A stretch of DNA of 64,000 bases from Janthinobacterium sp. CG3. Its GTDB lineage: Bacteria; Pseudomonadota; Gammaproteobacteria; Burkholderiales; Burkholderiaceae_D. Every line of letters begins with the position of its first letter. Position 1 is the first letter of the stretch. Position numbers and translations under genes: made by a program. The notes under the pieces were generated by a model. The model searched no databases and was not told the DNA's origin. It saw nothing but the letters and a program-made list of their open reading frames with translations. This document shows, piece after piece, positions 43,705 through 52,309 of this stretch. The DNA is taken from positions 4,429,767 through 4,493,766 of the forward strand of contig NZ_KB467824.1 of the NCBI RefSeq assembly GCF_000344615.1, read 5' to 3'.

Positions 43705-44160
43705 ATGAAGATGATGAAAAAATGGAGCACCTGGGCCGCCGCCGGCCTGCTGCTGGCGTCCTCGCTGGGCATGGCGCAGACGCCGTACAGCGAAGACTCG
43801 ACGTACCGCGGCCTGGGCGGCAAGGAGGGCATCGACAAGATCGTCGCCAGTTTCCTGGCCTTGGTTCAGCAGGACGTACGGGTCAAGGAAAGCTTTGTCG
43901 ATTTCGACATGGAGCAGCTGGCCGGGCGCCTGGCCGAGCAGTTTTGCGAATTCAGCGGCGGCCCGTGTAAGTACACCGGCAAGTACAAGGACCGCGACAT
44001 GGAGTCGTCGCACGTTGATTTAAAGATCACCAACGCCCAATTCAACGCCGTCACCGAGGACTTGCAACTGGCGATGGAGCGCCACGGCGTGCCCAACAGC
44101 GTGCAAAACAAGCTGATCGCCAAACTGGCGCCGATGCAGCGCGCCATCGTCACGAAGTAG
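43705..44160 (+). CDS. Exported group 1 truncated hemoglobin
   Basis: 151 residues. A signal peptide (about 1-24, ending GMA) is followed by a truncated-globin fold of about 120 residues: STYRGLGGKEGIDKIVASFLALV is the GlbN-type N-terminal helix. CEFSGGPCKYTGK holds two cysteines, and His103 in SSHVDLKITNAQFNAVTEDL is the proximal heme ligand. Export to the periplasm is unusual against the mostly cytoplasmic trHb group, although exported ones are common in related betaproteobacteria. A role in NO or oxygen chemistry is possible but unproved. Confidence 0.9.
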   Translation: MKMMKKWSTWAAAGLLLASSLGMAQTPYSEDSTYRGLGGKEGIDKIVASFLALVQQDVRVKESFVDFDMEQLAGRLAEQFCEFSGGPCKYTGKYKDRDMESSHVDLKITNAQFNAVTEDLQLAMERHGVPNSVQNKLIAKLAPMQRAIVTK

Positions 44161-44171
44161 GCGGCGCTGAA

Positions 44172-45149
44172 ATGGCAACAAACATGAACAAACCTGGTTG
44201 GACGCTGAGCCTGCTCCTTTGCCTGCCCGCGGGTCCGTCTTGGGCGGAAGAGGCGTCGCAGACCCGGACCAGCATTGTGGTAATTTCTTCTGGAAAAGAG
44301 ATCTCCCGCGTTCAGTTTCCAATCGGAATGAAGGGCGTGTATACCATTCACGCCAACCAGGTTGACGACAACGAGAAGACTGGAGTGTTACGGCTCCGCG
44401 GCAACGCGCTGATCCATTTCACGCCGGCCGGTGGCAGCGCTGCGGGTCTGGATTTCATCGGGGATGAACTGGTCCTGAGCAAGGAGGTGCTTGACGCCGG
44501 AAAGCTCAAGGCCGTCGCGGATCTGGAGGCCATGGACGAAACCGACCAACGTTACCGTGGCACGCAGTCTTTGGACGCCGCTTCATGGGCGCTGCAAACC
44601 CAACTCGATTTAGCCAACCTGCGTCGTCTGGCGGAAATTGTCGGGCAATATGGCTGGCCAGGCGCCAGATTCGCCGGTATCAAAGGAAGCCAGAGTGCGT
44701 TTTTGGTCTTGCAGCACGCTGATCTGGAAACTCAGCAGAAATATTTGCCCCTCTTCCGCGACGCGGTGAGCAAGAACGACGCCCCGGCAAGCGAGTTGGC
44801 CATGTTGGAGGACCGAGTGCGTGTCGGTGCTGGCCAGCCGCAAATTTACGGGACTCAGGTGCGGGATGGCCAACCCGTACCCATCGAAGACGAAGCCAAT
44901 GTCGACCGTAAACGTGCCGCGGTGGGACTCATGCCTTTGGAGGAGTATATGAAGAAGCTCGGTATACGCTATCAAAAAAATATCAGGCGCGGCGGCGCCG
45001 CGCTGACGCACGATGCGCATGGCGGGGGCTTTGCCTGCGGTTGCAAGCAAGCCGCCGGCCAGGCTACAACCGCACCCAATTGCCCTTGTACAGGATCGGT
45101 CCGCTCGGTCCGTTCGGGTCCGGCGAGCCGCCCCTTGGCTCCAGGCTGA
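44172..45149 (+). CDS. Exported DUF6624-type protein with extended C terminus
   Basis: 325 residues with an N-terminal signal peptide (about 1-25, ending SWA). The central part (about 115-270) has the DUF6624 pattern: MDETDQRYRG, LRRLAEIVGQYGWPGARFAGIKGSQSAFLVLQHADL, LEDRVRVGAGQPQIYGTQ and DRKRAAVGLMPLEEYMKKLG. Members are of unknown function. Normally the family ends near LxEYxxKL; here the frame continues ~50 residues of Arg/Ser/Pro-rich sequence into the convergent anti-sigma gene, overlapping it by 86 bases, so the native stop may have been lost. Local GC is lower than in neighbours. Confidence 0.78.
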   Translation: MATNMNKPGWTLSLLLCLPAGPSWAEEASQTRTSIVVISSGKEISRVQFPIGMKGVYTIHANQVDDNEKTGVLRLRGNALIHFTPAGGSAAGLDFIGDELVLSKEVLDAGKLKAVADLEAMDETDQRYRGTQSLDAASWALQTQLDLANLRRLAEIVGQYGWPGARFAGIKGSQSAFLVLQHADLETQQKYLPLFRDAVSKNDAPASELAMLEDRVRVGAGQPQIYGTQVRDGQPVPIEDEANVDRKRAAVGLMPLEEYMKKLGIRYQKNIRRGGAALTHDAHGGGFACGCKQAAGQATTAPNCPCTGSVRSVRSGPASRPLAPG

Positions 45150-45762
45150 CCGCCAGCAGCGCGACGTCGGCGCCGATGGCGCGCTCGGACAGCGCCAGCC
45201 TGACGCCGCCCTTGGCCGCCAGCAAGCCCAGCGAACGCGGATTGCCGCTCTTCGGCACCGCCCACAATTGCAGCGCCTTGTCGTCGGCCACGGCGGCGCC
45301 GCCCAGCATGCGCACGTCCAGCGCGCCGTGGCGGCTGTCGGCGGTGAGCACCAGCGCGGTGCGGGCTTGCTCGTCGTTCAGCGTGGCAATGTAGTTGATC
45401 TCGGGCGCGTTCAGCGTCGTCGTCACCAGCGCCACCACCAGCAGCGCCGCGACGGCGCTCGAGGCCACTCCCAACGAGCGCCAGAACCTCAGCGACTCGC
45501 TGCGCCAGAACTGCCAGGCCGGCGCGGCGCGCAAGCCCAGGCGTTGTTCAATGGCGCGCCAGACCTGGCGCGGCGGCGCCACCGGCGTGGCGAACTCGGC
45601 CATGGGGGCGATGCGCTGCTGCCACTCGACGGTGAGGTTGCGCAGGTCGGCGTCCTGGCGCATCCAGCCTTCGAAACGACGGCGCGCGCCGCCCTTGAGC
45701 GTGCCCAGCACGTACTCGGCCGCCAGTTTTTGCCGCAATGGCTCGTTGCCGCGGATATTCAT
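45064..45762 (-). CDS. Anti-sigma factor (RskA/anti-sigma-K type)
   Basis: 232 residues. The N-terminal anti-sigma domain (about 8-75: LAAEYVLGTLKGGARRRFEGWMRQDADLRNLTVEW) is followed by one transmembrane helix (about 97-118) and an RskA-type periplasmic domain with KALQLWAVPKSGNPRSLGLL and DVALLAVSLEPRGGSP. It holds its partner sigma factor inactive until an envelope signal releases it. Coupled to the sigma gene by a 4-base ATGA overlap. Confidence 0.92.
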   Translation of the reverse strand: MNIRGNEPLRQKLAAEYVLGTLKGGARRRFEGWMRQDADLRNLTVEWQQRIAPMAEFATPVAPPRQVWRAIEQRLGLRAAPAWQFWRSESLRFWRSLGVASSAVAALLVVALVTTTLNAPEINYIATLNDEQARTALVLTADSRHGALDVRMLGGAAVADDKALQLWAVPKSGNPRSLGLLAAKGGVRLALSERAIGADVALLAVSLEPRGGSPDPNGPSGPILYKGNWVRL

Positions 45763-46349
45763 CTGGTCTCCCGTTTCGCCAGGCAGGTGCGCAGGCGCTC
45801 CAGGCCGCGGCGGATCCAGGTCTTGACGGTGCCGATTGGCAGGGACATTTGTTGCGCCACTTCACTATGCGACAAATCGTGGAAATATGCCAGCGCGATC
45901 ACCTGCCGGTGCAGGCCCTCCAGCGCCGACATGCAATGTGCCAGCGCCTTGGCGTCGCCACTGATTTGCAAGGCCTCGATGGGCGTCGCTTGGGGATCTT
46001 GTAGGGCGTTCATGACTTCGCTATCAAATTGGTCGGCATCGATTTCAACGGTGTCGTCGCTACGGCGCAGCAGATCGAAGGCCTTGTTGCGCACGATCGT
46101 CGCCATCCAGGTCATCGGCGCCGCCAGATGGCTTTGGTAGCTGGCGGCGTTGTTCCAGACGGCGACGAAGCCCTCTTGCAAGGCTTCTTCAGCAAGCTCT
46201 TGCTTATTCAATATACGCAGCGCGAAGCCAAACAGTTTCGTCGATGTTGCGTCGTAGAGCAAGCGGAAGGCGGCGCCGTCGCGCTGCGCCACGGCGAGCA
46301 ACCAGGTTTTTAATTGTTGCGGGTCGAGCTGGGGGACGGTGGAGGACAC
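45759..46349 (-). CDS. ECF sigma factor (SigK-type)
   Basis: 196 residues. Region 2: LLYDATSTKLFGFALRILNKQELAEEALQEGFVAVW and WMATIVRNKAFDLLRR. Region 4: LEGLHRQVIALAYFHDLSHSEVAQQMSLPIGTVKTWIRRGLERLRTCL. The GTG at 46349 with GAAGG upstream is the better start; the frame from 46445 adds an unconserved basic leader. Paired with the RskA-type anti-sigma gene. The divergent DUF3034 gene is a possible regulon member, by position. Confidence 0.9.
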   Translation of the reverse strand: MSSTVPQLDPQQLKTWLLAVAQRDGAAFRLLYDATSTKLFGFALRILNKQELAEEALQEGFVAVWNNAASYQSHLAAPMTWMATIVRNKAFDLLRRSDDTVEIDADQFDSEVMNALQDPQATPIEALQISGDAKALAHCMSALEGLHRQVIALAYFHDLSHSEVAQQMSLPIGTVKTWIRRGLERLRTCLAKRETR

Positions 46350-46518
46350 TGCTGGCCTTCGTGGTGTGGACGCGAAACTTGATCGTATACCAACTTCGGC
46401 GCGGGCGGCAACACGCATGTGTGGGTAATCGCGCAAATATTGCAATTGCTACTGGAAAGATTTTGCCGTTTCAGTCAAGCTCTTTGGCATGACGATCGAC
46501 TATTTGGCAAAGGACACT

Positions 46519-47427
46519 ATGCGGCAAGCACATCGTTTGACGGGAATCGGCCGGGCGCTGCTGGCGGGCGCGTTGTTGTGCGCGGGCGGCGCCGCGCAGG
46601 CGCAATTACGGCCCGACATGGGAAAATTCCTCGCCACCGGCGGCGTTACCCAGCTCGAGGGCGCCGGCGGCGGCGGCCTGACCCCGTGGGCGCTGATCAC
46701 CGGCTACGGCAGCCGCGACGGCTATGGCGCGAACGCCCACTACACCGGCGTGCGCACCCAGGACTACGCGCTCGACACCTATGGCGTGGCGGCCGGCGTG
46801 GCCGACCGGGTCGAGCTGTCGCTGGCGCGGCAGCAGTTCCGGGGCAGCCTGGCGCCGCTGGACGCCTTGCGCATCGAGCAAGACATCATCGGCGTCAAGG
46901 TCAAGCTGGCCGGCGACGCGGTTTACGACCAGGACCGCCTGTTGCCGCAGATCGCCGCGGGTTTGATGTACAAACGTAACAAAGGCGTCGGCGGCCTGGG
47001 CGCGCTGGGTGTGAGCAATGTTAAACAATTGGGGGCGAAGGACGACCGCGGCGTCGACTATTACGTCGCGGCGACCAAGATCCTGTTCGAGCAGAGCTTG
47101 CTGTTGAACGGCACCGTGCGCGCGACCAAGGCCAACCAGATGGGCATTCTCGGCTTCGGCGGCGACAAGGGCGACAACTACCGGGCGATGGTCGAGGTGT
47201 CGGCGGCCTACCTGGTCAACCGCAAGCTGGCCGCCGGCGTCGAGTACCGCCGCAAGCCGCACAACCTGGGCGTGGACGAGGAGAAGGCGTATTACGACGC
47301 GTTTGTCGCCTACTTCCCGAACAAGCATGTATCGGTGACGGCCGCGTACGCCGCTCTGGGCGACATCACGGTGTTCAACCCGACCCGCCAGCGCGGTGTG
47401 TATTTGTCGTTGCAGGCGGGGTTTTAA
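46519..47427 (+). CDS. DUF3034 family protein, probable outer-membrane barrel
   Basis: 302 residues. A signal peptide (about 1-30, ending AQA) precedes alternating beta-strand segments and a C-terminal phenylalanine (LSLQAGF), as in outer-membrane barrels. Motifs TPWALITGYGSRDGYGANAHYTGVRTQDYALDTYGVAAGV, DIIGVKVKLAGDAVYDQDRLLPQIAAGLMYKRN and VSVTAAYAALGDI match DUF3034. Function unknown. ATG at 46519 preferred because AAAGGA lies 5 bases upstream; 46489 also in frame. Divergent from the sigma/anti-sigma pair. Confidence 0.88.
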   Translation: MRQAHRLTGIGRALLAGALLCAGGAAQAQLRPDMGKFLATGGVTQLEGAGGGGLTPWALITGYGSRDGYGANAHYTGVRTQDYALDTYGVAAGVADRVELSLARQQFRGSLAPLDALRIEQDIIGVKVKLAGDAVYDQDRLLPQIAAGLMYKRNKGVGGLGALGVSNVKQLGAKDDRGVDYYVAATKILFEQSLLLNGTVRATKANQMGILGFGGDKGDNYRAMVEVSAAYLVNRKLAAGVEYRRKPHNLGVDEEKAYYDAFVAYFPNKHVSVTAAYAALGDITVFNPTRQRGVYLSLQAGF

Positions 47428-47539
47428 ATGCCGGGGTCAGGCTCTCATGCCGTTCAGTTGAGGATTGTCGCCGACCTACGGAATCATAACTTAGCGGCCC
47501 CAAGGTTACGCTTGTGGATTTAAGGGGGCGCCGGCGCTA

Positions 47540-48061
47540 TCAGCCTTGCAGCGCCTCTTCCAGCAGCTTGTGCAAGGCGGCGAAATCGGGCTCGCCGACG
47601 TAGCGCTTGATGATCTTGCCGTGCTTGTCGATGACGAAGGTGGTCGGCGTCAGCGCGACGTCGCCGTACGCTTTGGCGGCGTCGCCGCTGACGTCGATGG
47701 CGACCTTGAACGGCAACTGGCGCGTTTCGGCGTAGTTGACGACGTAGTTGGCCGGGTCGTATTTCATCGCGACGGCGACGAATTCCAGGCCCTGCGACTT
47801 ATATTTATTGTAAGTCTGAACCATTTTCGGCATCTCGGCCACGCAGGTGGTGCACGAGGTGGCCCAGAAATTCACCATCACCACCTTGCCCTGCAGGCTT
47901 TGCGGCGTGATTTTTTCGCCTTTGATGCCGATGAAGGTCACGTCCGGCGCGCTGGCGCGGGTGTTCAGCGAGACGTAGGCGGCGACGCCCGCTGCGGCGA
48001 GCGCGACGACGGCGATGGCCGGCTTGAGCCAGGACTTGGAGGCGGTGGTGGTGGTGGACAT
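47540..48061 (-). CDS. TlpA-like thiol-disulfide oxidoreductase
   Basis: 173 residues. Membrane anchor (about 13-33) followed by a periplasmic thioredoxin fold: KVVMVNFWATSCTTCVAEMPKM with active-site C70-T-T-C73, cis-Pro in VALTPTTFVID and GKIIKRYVGE. ATSCTTC differs from the usual WCxPC, as in some TlpA/ResA relatives. Role could be cytochrome maturation or redox control of exported thiols; the partner is not visible. Monocistronic. Confidence 0.9.
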   Translation of the reverse strand: MSTTTTASKSWLKPAIAVVALAAAGVAAYVSLNTRASAPDVTFIGIKGEKITPQSLQGKVVMVNFWATSCTTCVAEMPKMVQTYNKYKSQGLEFVAVAMKYDPANYVVNYAETRQLPFKVAIDVSGDAAKAYGDVALTPTTFVIDKHGKIIKRYVGEPDFAALHKLLEEALQG

Positions 48062-48172
48062 AGAGTTTTCAGGCGAAGTATGCAGCCGATGGGCGGCCAG
48101 TATGGAAATGATAGCCCGGCCGGCCTAAGCCCGCCTTAGGGCCGCGGCCGGTCTCCGGGTGGCGCCCTGGTC

Positions 48173-48829
48173 TTACTTCTCCGCGCTGGCCGAGTCGGGC
48201 CGCATCTGCCGCAGCTCGTCTTCGGTGATGTAGTCGAACATCTTGACCACTTGCTGCACGCCGCTCACGCCGCGGGCGATGTCGCCGCCGATGCCGCCTT
48301 CGCGCTGGGTCACGCGGCCCATCATGTAGACCGTGCCGCGCTCCGTGACGATCTTAAAGGAGTTGGCCGAGATGGTTTTCATGTCGACCAGGCTGGCCTT
48401 GACCTTGGTGGTGATCAGCGTGTCGCTGGAGCGCGAGGTATAGGTCGAGGCCGGACCGACCTGGAGCTCGTTGGCGATGTTGCGCACACCGTCGATGGCG
48501 CGCACTTCGCGCTCGACGGCGGCCTTGCTCGCCTCGCTGGGCACTTCGCCGGTCAGCAGGACGCGGCGGTTGAAGCTGGCGATGTTGACGTGGCCGTCCT
48601 CGCCGACGATTTTCGGGATGCGCACTTCGCCCTTGACGGCGATGGCCTTGTCCTCGGTCTGCGCGCCCAGGGTGCGCCGGTCCGACGCGGCGACGGTGCT
48701 CATGACGGCGCCGCCAATGATCATTTCGACGCAGCCCGACAGGGTGGTGAGCATCGCGCCGCACAACAGTGCGGCCGCCAATGGGCGTTGCATGCGCGAC
48801 CAGCCAGGGCCGGCGTCCTTGTTAATCAT
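48173..48829 (-). CDS. dolP: Outer-membrane BON-domain lipoprotein DolP (YraP-like)
   Basis: 218 residues with lipobox LSGC (Cys about 32) and two BON domains: one with [42 protein letters not shown], one with [21 protein letters not shown]. DolP binds anionic phospholipids and supports outer-membrane integrity. The ORF overlaps the diaA stop by 8 bases as in the conserved lpoA-yraN-diaA-dolP operon; starting at MQRPLAA (residue 13) would give a more usual signal peptide. It is the window's second BON-domain envelope gene. Confidence 0.9.
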   Translation of the reverse strand: MINKDAGPGWSRMQRPLAAALLCGAMLTTLSGCVEMIIGGAVMSTVAASDRRTLGAQTEDKAIAVKGEVRIPKIVGEDGHVNIASFNRRVLLTGEVPSEASKAAVEREVRAIDGVRNIANELQVGPASTYTSRSSDTLITTKVKASLVDMKTISANSFKIVTERGTVYMMGRVTQREGGIGGDIARGVSGVQQVVKMFDYITEDELRQMRPDSASAEK

Positions 48830-49418
48830 TCTCGTCTCCTCCGAACAACGCGACGTCGATGCCGTCGCAGATGCAGTGAATGGTGGTTAAATGGACTTCC
48901 TGGATGCGCGCGGTGCGTTCGGCCGGCACGCAGATATGCACGTCGGCGTCGGTGAGCATCTTGCCGATGGCGCCGCCGCCCTTGCCGGTCATTGCGACCA
49001 CCCGCATTTCGCGTTCCAACGCCGCCTCGATCGCCGCCATCACGTTGGCCGAGTTGCCCGACGTCGAAATGGCCAGCAGGATGTCGCCGGCCTGGCCGAA
49101 GGCCTGCACCTGCTTCGAGAAGATCTCGCGGTAGCTGTAGTCGTTGCCGACGGCGGTCAGGATCGAGGTGTCGGTCGCCAGCGACAGCGCCGGCAGCGGA
49201 AAGCGTTCGCGTTCGAAGCGTCCCACCAGCTCGGCGGCGAAGTGCTGGCAGTCGGCGGCGGAACCGCCGTTGCCGCAGGCCAGAATCTTATTGCCGTTCG
49301 AGAGGGCGGCGAACATCAGTTCGACCGCCGCCATGATCGGTTGCGCCAATACCGTGGCGGACTGGATTTTGAGTTCGGCACTTTCGTGGAAGTGCGAGAT
49401 TATGCGTTGATTATTCAT
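48822..49418 (-). CDS. diaA: SIS-domain protein DiaA/GmhA type
   Basis: 198 residues. SIS sugar-isomerase fold: [59 protein letters not shown] and [16 protein letters not shown]. The family covers phosphoheptose isomerase GmhA and DnaA-associated DiaA. Position between yraN and dolP indicates DiaA, a stimulator of DnaA assembly at oriC. Coupled to dolP by overlap. Confidence 0.88.
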   Translation of the reverse strand: MNNQRIISHFHESAELKIQSATVLAQPIMAAVELMFAALSNGNKILACGNGGSAADCQHFAAELVGRFERERFPLPALSLATDTSILTAVGNDYSYREIFSKQVQAFGQAGDILLAISTSGNSANVMAAIEAALEREMRVVAMTGKGGGAIGKMLTDADVHICVPAERTARIQEVHLTTIHCICDGIDVALFGGDEND

Positions 49419-49490
49419 AGCTGCCGATTATAGTGCAGGCGCGCGCCGAGGCGTGCAAGCACGGTTAAATATGCTTACACTTCGGCGCTG

Positions 49491-49850
49491 TCAGGTGTCG
49501 ATGGCGTTGCGCAGCCAGGACAGCGCGCCGGCGTCGATGGCCACCACGTCGAAGCGGCACGGCGGCAGGGTTTTCAGGCCCAGCAGGTAGACTTGGGCCG
49601 CCAGGACCAGGCGTTTGCGCTTGGCCGGCGTGACGCTGGCGGCGGCGCCGCCGTGGCTGGTGCCGGCGCGCTGGCGCACCTCGACGAACACCAGGTCGCC
49701 GCGCTCGCGCATGATCAAGTCGATTTCGCCGCCCTTGCAGCGGAAATTGCGCTGCACCAGGACCAGGCCGCGCGCCAGCAGGTGCGCCAGCGCGGCGTCC
49801 TCGCCGAGCCGGCCCTGGCGCTGCTTGTCGGTCGGGCGCCCGTTCGGCAT
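49491..49850 (-). CDS. yraN: UPF0102 (YraN) predicted endonuclease-like protein
   Basis: 119 residues. Restriction-endonuclease-like fold with RQGRLGEDAALAHLLARGLVLVQRNFRCKGGEIDLIMRERGDLVFVEVRQR; the GEIDLI...FVEVR pattern is the PD-(D/E)XK core. No defined substrate in bacteria. Follows lpoA by 12 bases. Confidence 0.93.
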   Translation of the reverse strand: MPNGRPTDKQRQGRLGEDAALAHLLARGLVLVQRNFRCKGGEIDLIMRERGDLVFVEVRQRAGTSHGGAAASVTPAKRKRLVLAAQVYLLGLKTLPPCRFDVVAIDAGALSWLRNAIDT

Positions 49851-49862
49851 GGCCGCCGGCGC

Positions 49863-51185
49863 TTAGCGGAGCGGCGCCGGCAGCGGCGCCAGCACGCCGT
49901 GCTGGTACATGGCGGCCTGCTCGACCCGCTCGAAGCTGGCCGGACCCTGGCCGAAGCTGACCGTCAGCTTGCCGGTGACGCCGTCGAGCTTGAAGCGCGC
50001 CGCCGGCTGCAGCGCGATTTCGCGCGCCACCCGGAAGGCGTCGATGCCGAGCGCGTACAGGCGCTCCATGTCGGCGCTCGGGCGGCGCCCGTCGACGGCC
50101 AGCGGCTGCGGATAGACCATCACCGCCGGATGGTCGCGCTGCACCTGCCAGGGCAGGTCGAGCAGGCGCACGCCGTCCATCTGCGGCCCCGGCTCGCCGC
50201 GGCCGGCGCCGGGGTTCAGCGAAGAGGTCCCGTACATCGGCAGCTCGGCGCCGAGCGCCACGCGCAGCTGGCGCGCCTGGTCGGCGTCCATCGCCACGAA
50301 CAGCAGCCCGGGCGGGGCGGCCTGCACGCGCGCGCGCAGCTGCACCAGTTCGGAGTCGCTGAGGTAGCCGTTGAGCGCCGTCATGTCGACGCTCTCGGCG
50401 CTGCGCCCCTGGCGTTGCCACTGGGCGGCGAAGGCGCTGGCGATGCGCTTCTGCCACGGCGCGCCGGCCGACAGGATCAGCGCGGCGCCGGCCGCTTGCT
50501 CGTTGGCGGCCCAGGCGGCGGCCTGGCGCGCCTCGTCTTCGATCGACAGGCCCATCGCCAGCATCGCCGGCGGCAGCGTCGCGCCGCCGGCGCTGCCGCG
50601 CCCTTCCGGATAGTTCAGCGCGATGGTCGGCTTGCGCACCAGCGCGCTGGCGGCCACCGCCGTGACGGCCGAGCGCGCCAGCGGGCCGACCAGGATGTCC
50701 TGCTGCTCCTGGGCCTGGGCGTAACTGGCCAGCACGTCCTGGGGCGCCTCGCCGGTGCCGATGACGCTGACGACGAAGCCGTCGCGGTCGCGCTCGTAGG
50801 CGGCCATGAAGCCGGCGCGCAGCGATTCGGCGGCCTGGCCCAGCGTTTCCGAACGCAGTGGCAGCAACAGCGCGATACGGATCGGCGCGCCGCCGCGCGC
50901 CGCGCCCGGGGCGGCGGCGGCCGGCGCCGGCGAGGCCGGCGTGGCCGGCGCGTCGGGCGCGGCGCCCGGGTCCGGGCTGTCGACGCTGAAGGTCTCGGGC
51001 GCCGGCTCGGGTGCCGGCTGCGGTTCCGGCCGCGGCGCCGAAGCCGGCGGCGCGGGCGCCGGCGCGCTTGTAATTGACGAGATTGGCGCGCACAATCGGC
51101 CGGGCGCGTCGCACGGCGTGCTGCACGCGCTTATCATTCCGATTGCCGTACTGAGCAGCAGTACCTTCACACTATTAGCAAGCAT
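49863..51185 (-). CDS. lpoA: Penicillin-binding protein activator LpoA-like lipoprotein
   Basis: 440 residues. Lipobox GMISAC (Cys about 21), a Pro/Ala/Glu-rich linker (about 35-90), then a periplasmic-binding-fold domain (PIRIALLLPLRSETLGQAAESLRAGFMAAYERDRDG) resembling LpoA C-terminal half. LpoA activates PBP1a from the outer membrane. It lacks the TPR domain of the E. coli protein, as is usual outside gammaproteobacteria. ATG at 51185 chosen; 51197 and GTG 51170 are alternatives. Divergent from rsmI with start codons only about ten bases apart. Confidence 0.85.
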   Translation of the reverse strand: MLANSVKVLLLSTAIGMISACSTPCDAPGRLCAPISSITSAPAPAPPASAPRPEPQPAPEPAPETFSVDSPDPGAAPDAPATPASPAPAAAAPGAARGGAPIRIALLLPLRSETLGQAAESLRAGFMAAYERDRDGFVVSVIGTGEAPQDVLASYAQAQEQQDILVGPLARSAVTAVAASALVRKPTIALNYPEGRGSAGGATLPPAMLAMGLSIEDEARQAAAWAANEQAAGAALILSAGAPWQKRIASAFAAQWQRQGRSAESVDMTALNGYLSDSELVQLRARVQAAPPGLLFVAMDADQARQLRVALGAELPMYGTSSLNPGAGRGEPGPQMDGVRLLDLPWQVQRDHPAVMVYPQPLAVDGRRPSADMERLYALGIDAFRVAREIALQPAARFKLDGVTGKLTVSFGQGPASFERVEQAAMYQHGVLAPLPAPLR

Positions 51186-51195
51186 CCAAGCCCCC

Positions 51196-52110
51196 ATGAC
51201 CGTACAAGAATCCAGTTCCATCGCCAGCCTGCCCGTCATTGCCGAGGCGGCACTCCAAGCCTATCCTATCTCAACATTGTACGTAGTGGCGACCCCGATC
51301 GGCAATGTCACCGATATTAGCCTGCGCGCGCTGCACGTTTTAAGCCTGGTCAACGCGGTCGCCTGCGAGGATACCCGCAACACCGCGCACCTGATGACCC
51401 GCTTCGGCCTGAACAAGCCGCTGATCGCGGCGCACCAGCACAACGAGCGCGAAGTGGCCGAAGTGCTGATCGCGCGCCTGCTGGCGGGCGAGCGCATCGC
51501 GCTGGTGTCCGACGCCGGCACGCCGGCCGTCTCCGACCCGGGCGCGCGCATCGTCGACGCGGTGCGCGCGGCCGGCCTGCGCGTGCTGCCGCTGCCGGGC
51601 GCCTCGGCGGCCATCACGGCGATTTCGGCCAGCGGCCTGCTGAACGACCAGTTTTACTTTGTCGGCTTCCTGCCGGCCAAGGCCAAGCAGCGCGAAAACG
51701 TGCTGCACAGCCTGCGCACGGTCAGCGCGACGATGGTGTTCTACGAGGCGCCGCACCGCATCCTGGAGTGCGCCGGCGCGTTGGCGGCGGCCTTCGAGCC
51801 AACCCGCCAGGTGGTGTTCGCGCGCGAGCTGACCAAGATGTTCGAGGAAATCCACCGCTGCCCGCTGGCCGACGCCGTGGCCTGGATCGGCGCCGACCCG
51901 CACCGCGAAAAAGGCGAATACGTGGTCTTGCTGGAGGGCGCGACCGAGGCGCAGGACGCCGAAGAGGCCGAGGCCGAGCGCATCCTGGCGATCCTGCTGG
52001 CCGAATGCAGCGTCAAGCAGGCGGCCGGGCTGGCCGCGCAAATCACCGGGCGCAAGAAGAACGCGCTGTACGACCGCGCCCTGCAAATGAAGGCCGACGC
52101 CGGGGAATAG
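51196..52110 (+). CDS. rsmI: 16S rRNA (cytidine-1402-2'-O)-methyltransferase
   Basis: 304 residues. RsmI methylates the ribose of C1402 of 16S rRNA. Signatures: LYVVATPIGNVTDISLRALHVL at the tetrapyrrole-methylase-fold N terminus, CEDTRNTAHLMTRFGL, ALVSDAGTPAVSDPG and PLPGASAAITAISASGL. The family's C-terminal tail (EAEAERILAILLAECSVKQAAGLAAQITGRKKNALYDRAL) is present. The ATG at 51196 is within ten bases of the lpoA start; promoter elements for the two must lie inside coding DNA. Confidence 0.95.
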   Translation: MTVQESSSIASLPVIAEAALQAYPISTLYVVATPIGNVTDISLRALHVLSLVNAVACEDTRNTAHLMTRFGLNKPLIAAHQHNEREVAEVLIARLLAGERIALVSDAGTPAVSDPGARIVDAVRAAGLRVLPLPGASAAITAISASGLLNDQFYFVGFLPAKAKQRENVLHSLRTVSATMVFYEAPHRILECAGALAAAFEPTRQVVFARELTKMFEEIHRCPLADAVAWIGADPHREKGEYVVLLEGATEAQDAEEAEAERILAILLAECSVKQAAGLAAQITGRKKNALYDRALQMKADAGE

Positions 52111-52194
52111 CCGGCGGCGCCGGCGGTTGGCGGCGCGGGCGCGCGCGCAATGAACGGCAACCGCTTTGCGCCAACAATTCTTGGGGCGGAGCCC

Positions 52195-52223
52195 TTGACC
52201 GAATTCGATATGGCCTGTATTAT
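52195..52223 (+). promoter_or_regulatory. Sigma-70 promoter of tRNA-Pro
   Basis: TTGACC (52195-52200) and TATTAT (52218-52223) are separated by exactly 17 bases. The start would be at about 52231, two bases before the mature tRNA 5' end. Confidence 0.8.
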
Positions 52224-52232
52224 CTTGGTCTT

Positions 52233-52309
52233 CGGAGTGTAGCGCAGCCCGGTAGCGCACCTGGTTTGGGACCAGGGGGTCCAAGGTTCGAATCCTTGTA
52301 CTCCGACCA
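52233..52309 (+). tRNA. tRNA-Pro (anticodon TGG)
   Basis: 77 bases fold as a full cloverleaf. The acceptor CGGAGTG pairs with TACTCCG, the anticodon arm is CCTGG-TTTGGGA-CCAGG with TGG in the loop, and the T arm has GGTTCGAATCC. CCA is encoded at 52307-52309. It reads CCN proline codons. Confidence 0.97.
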
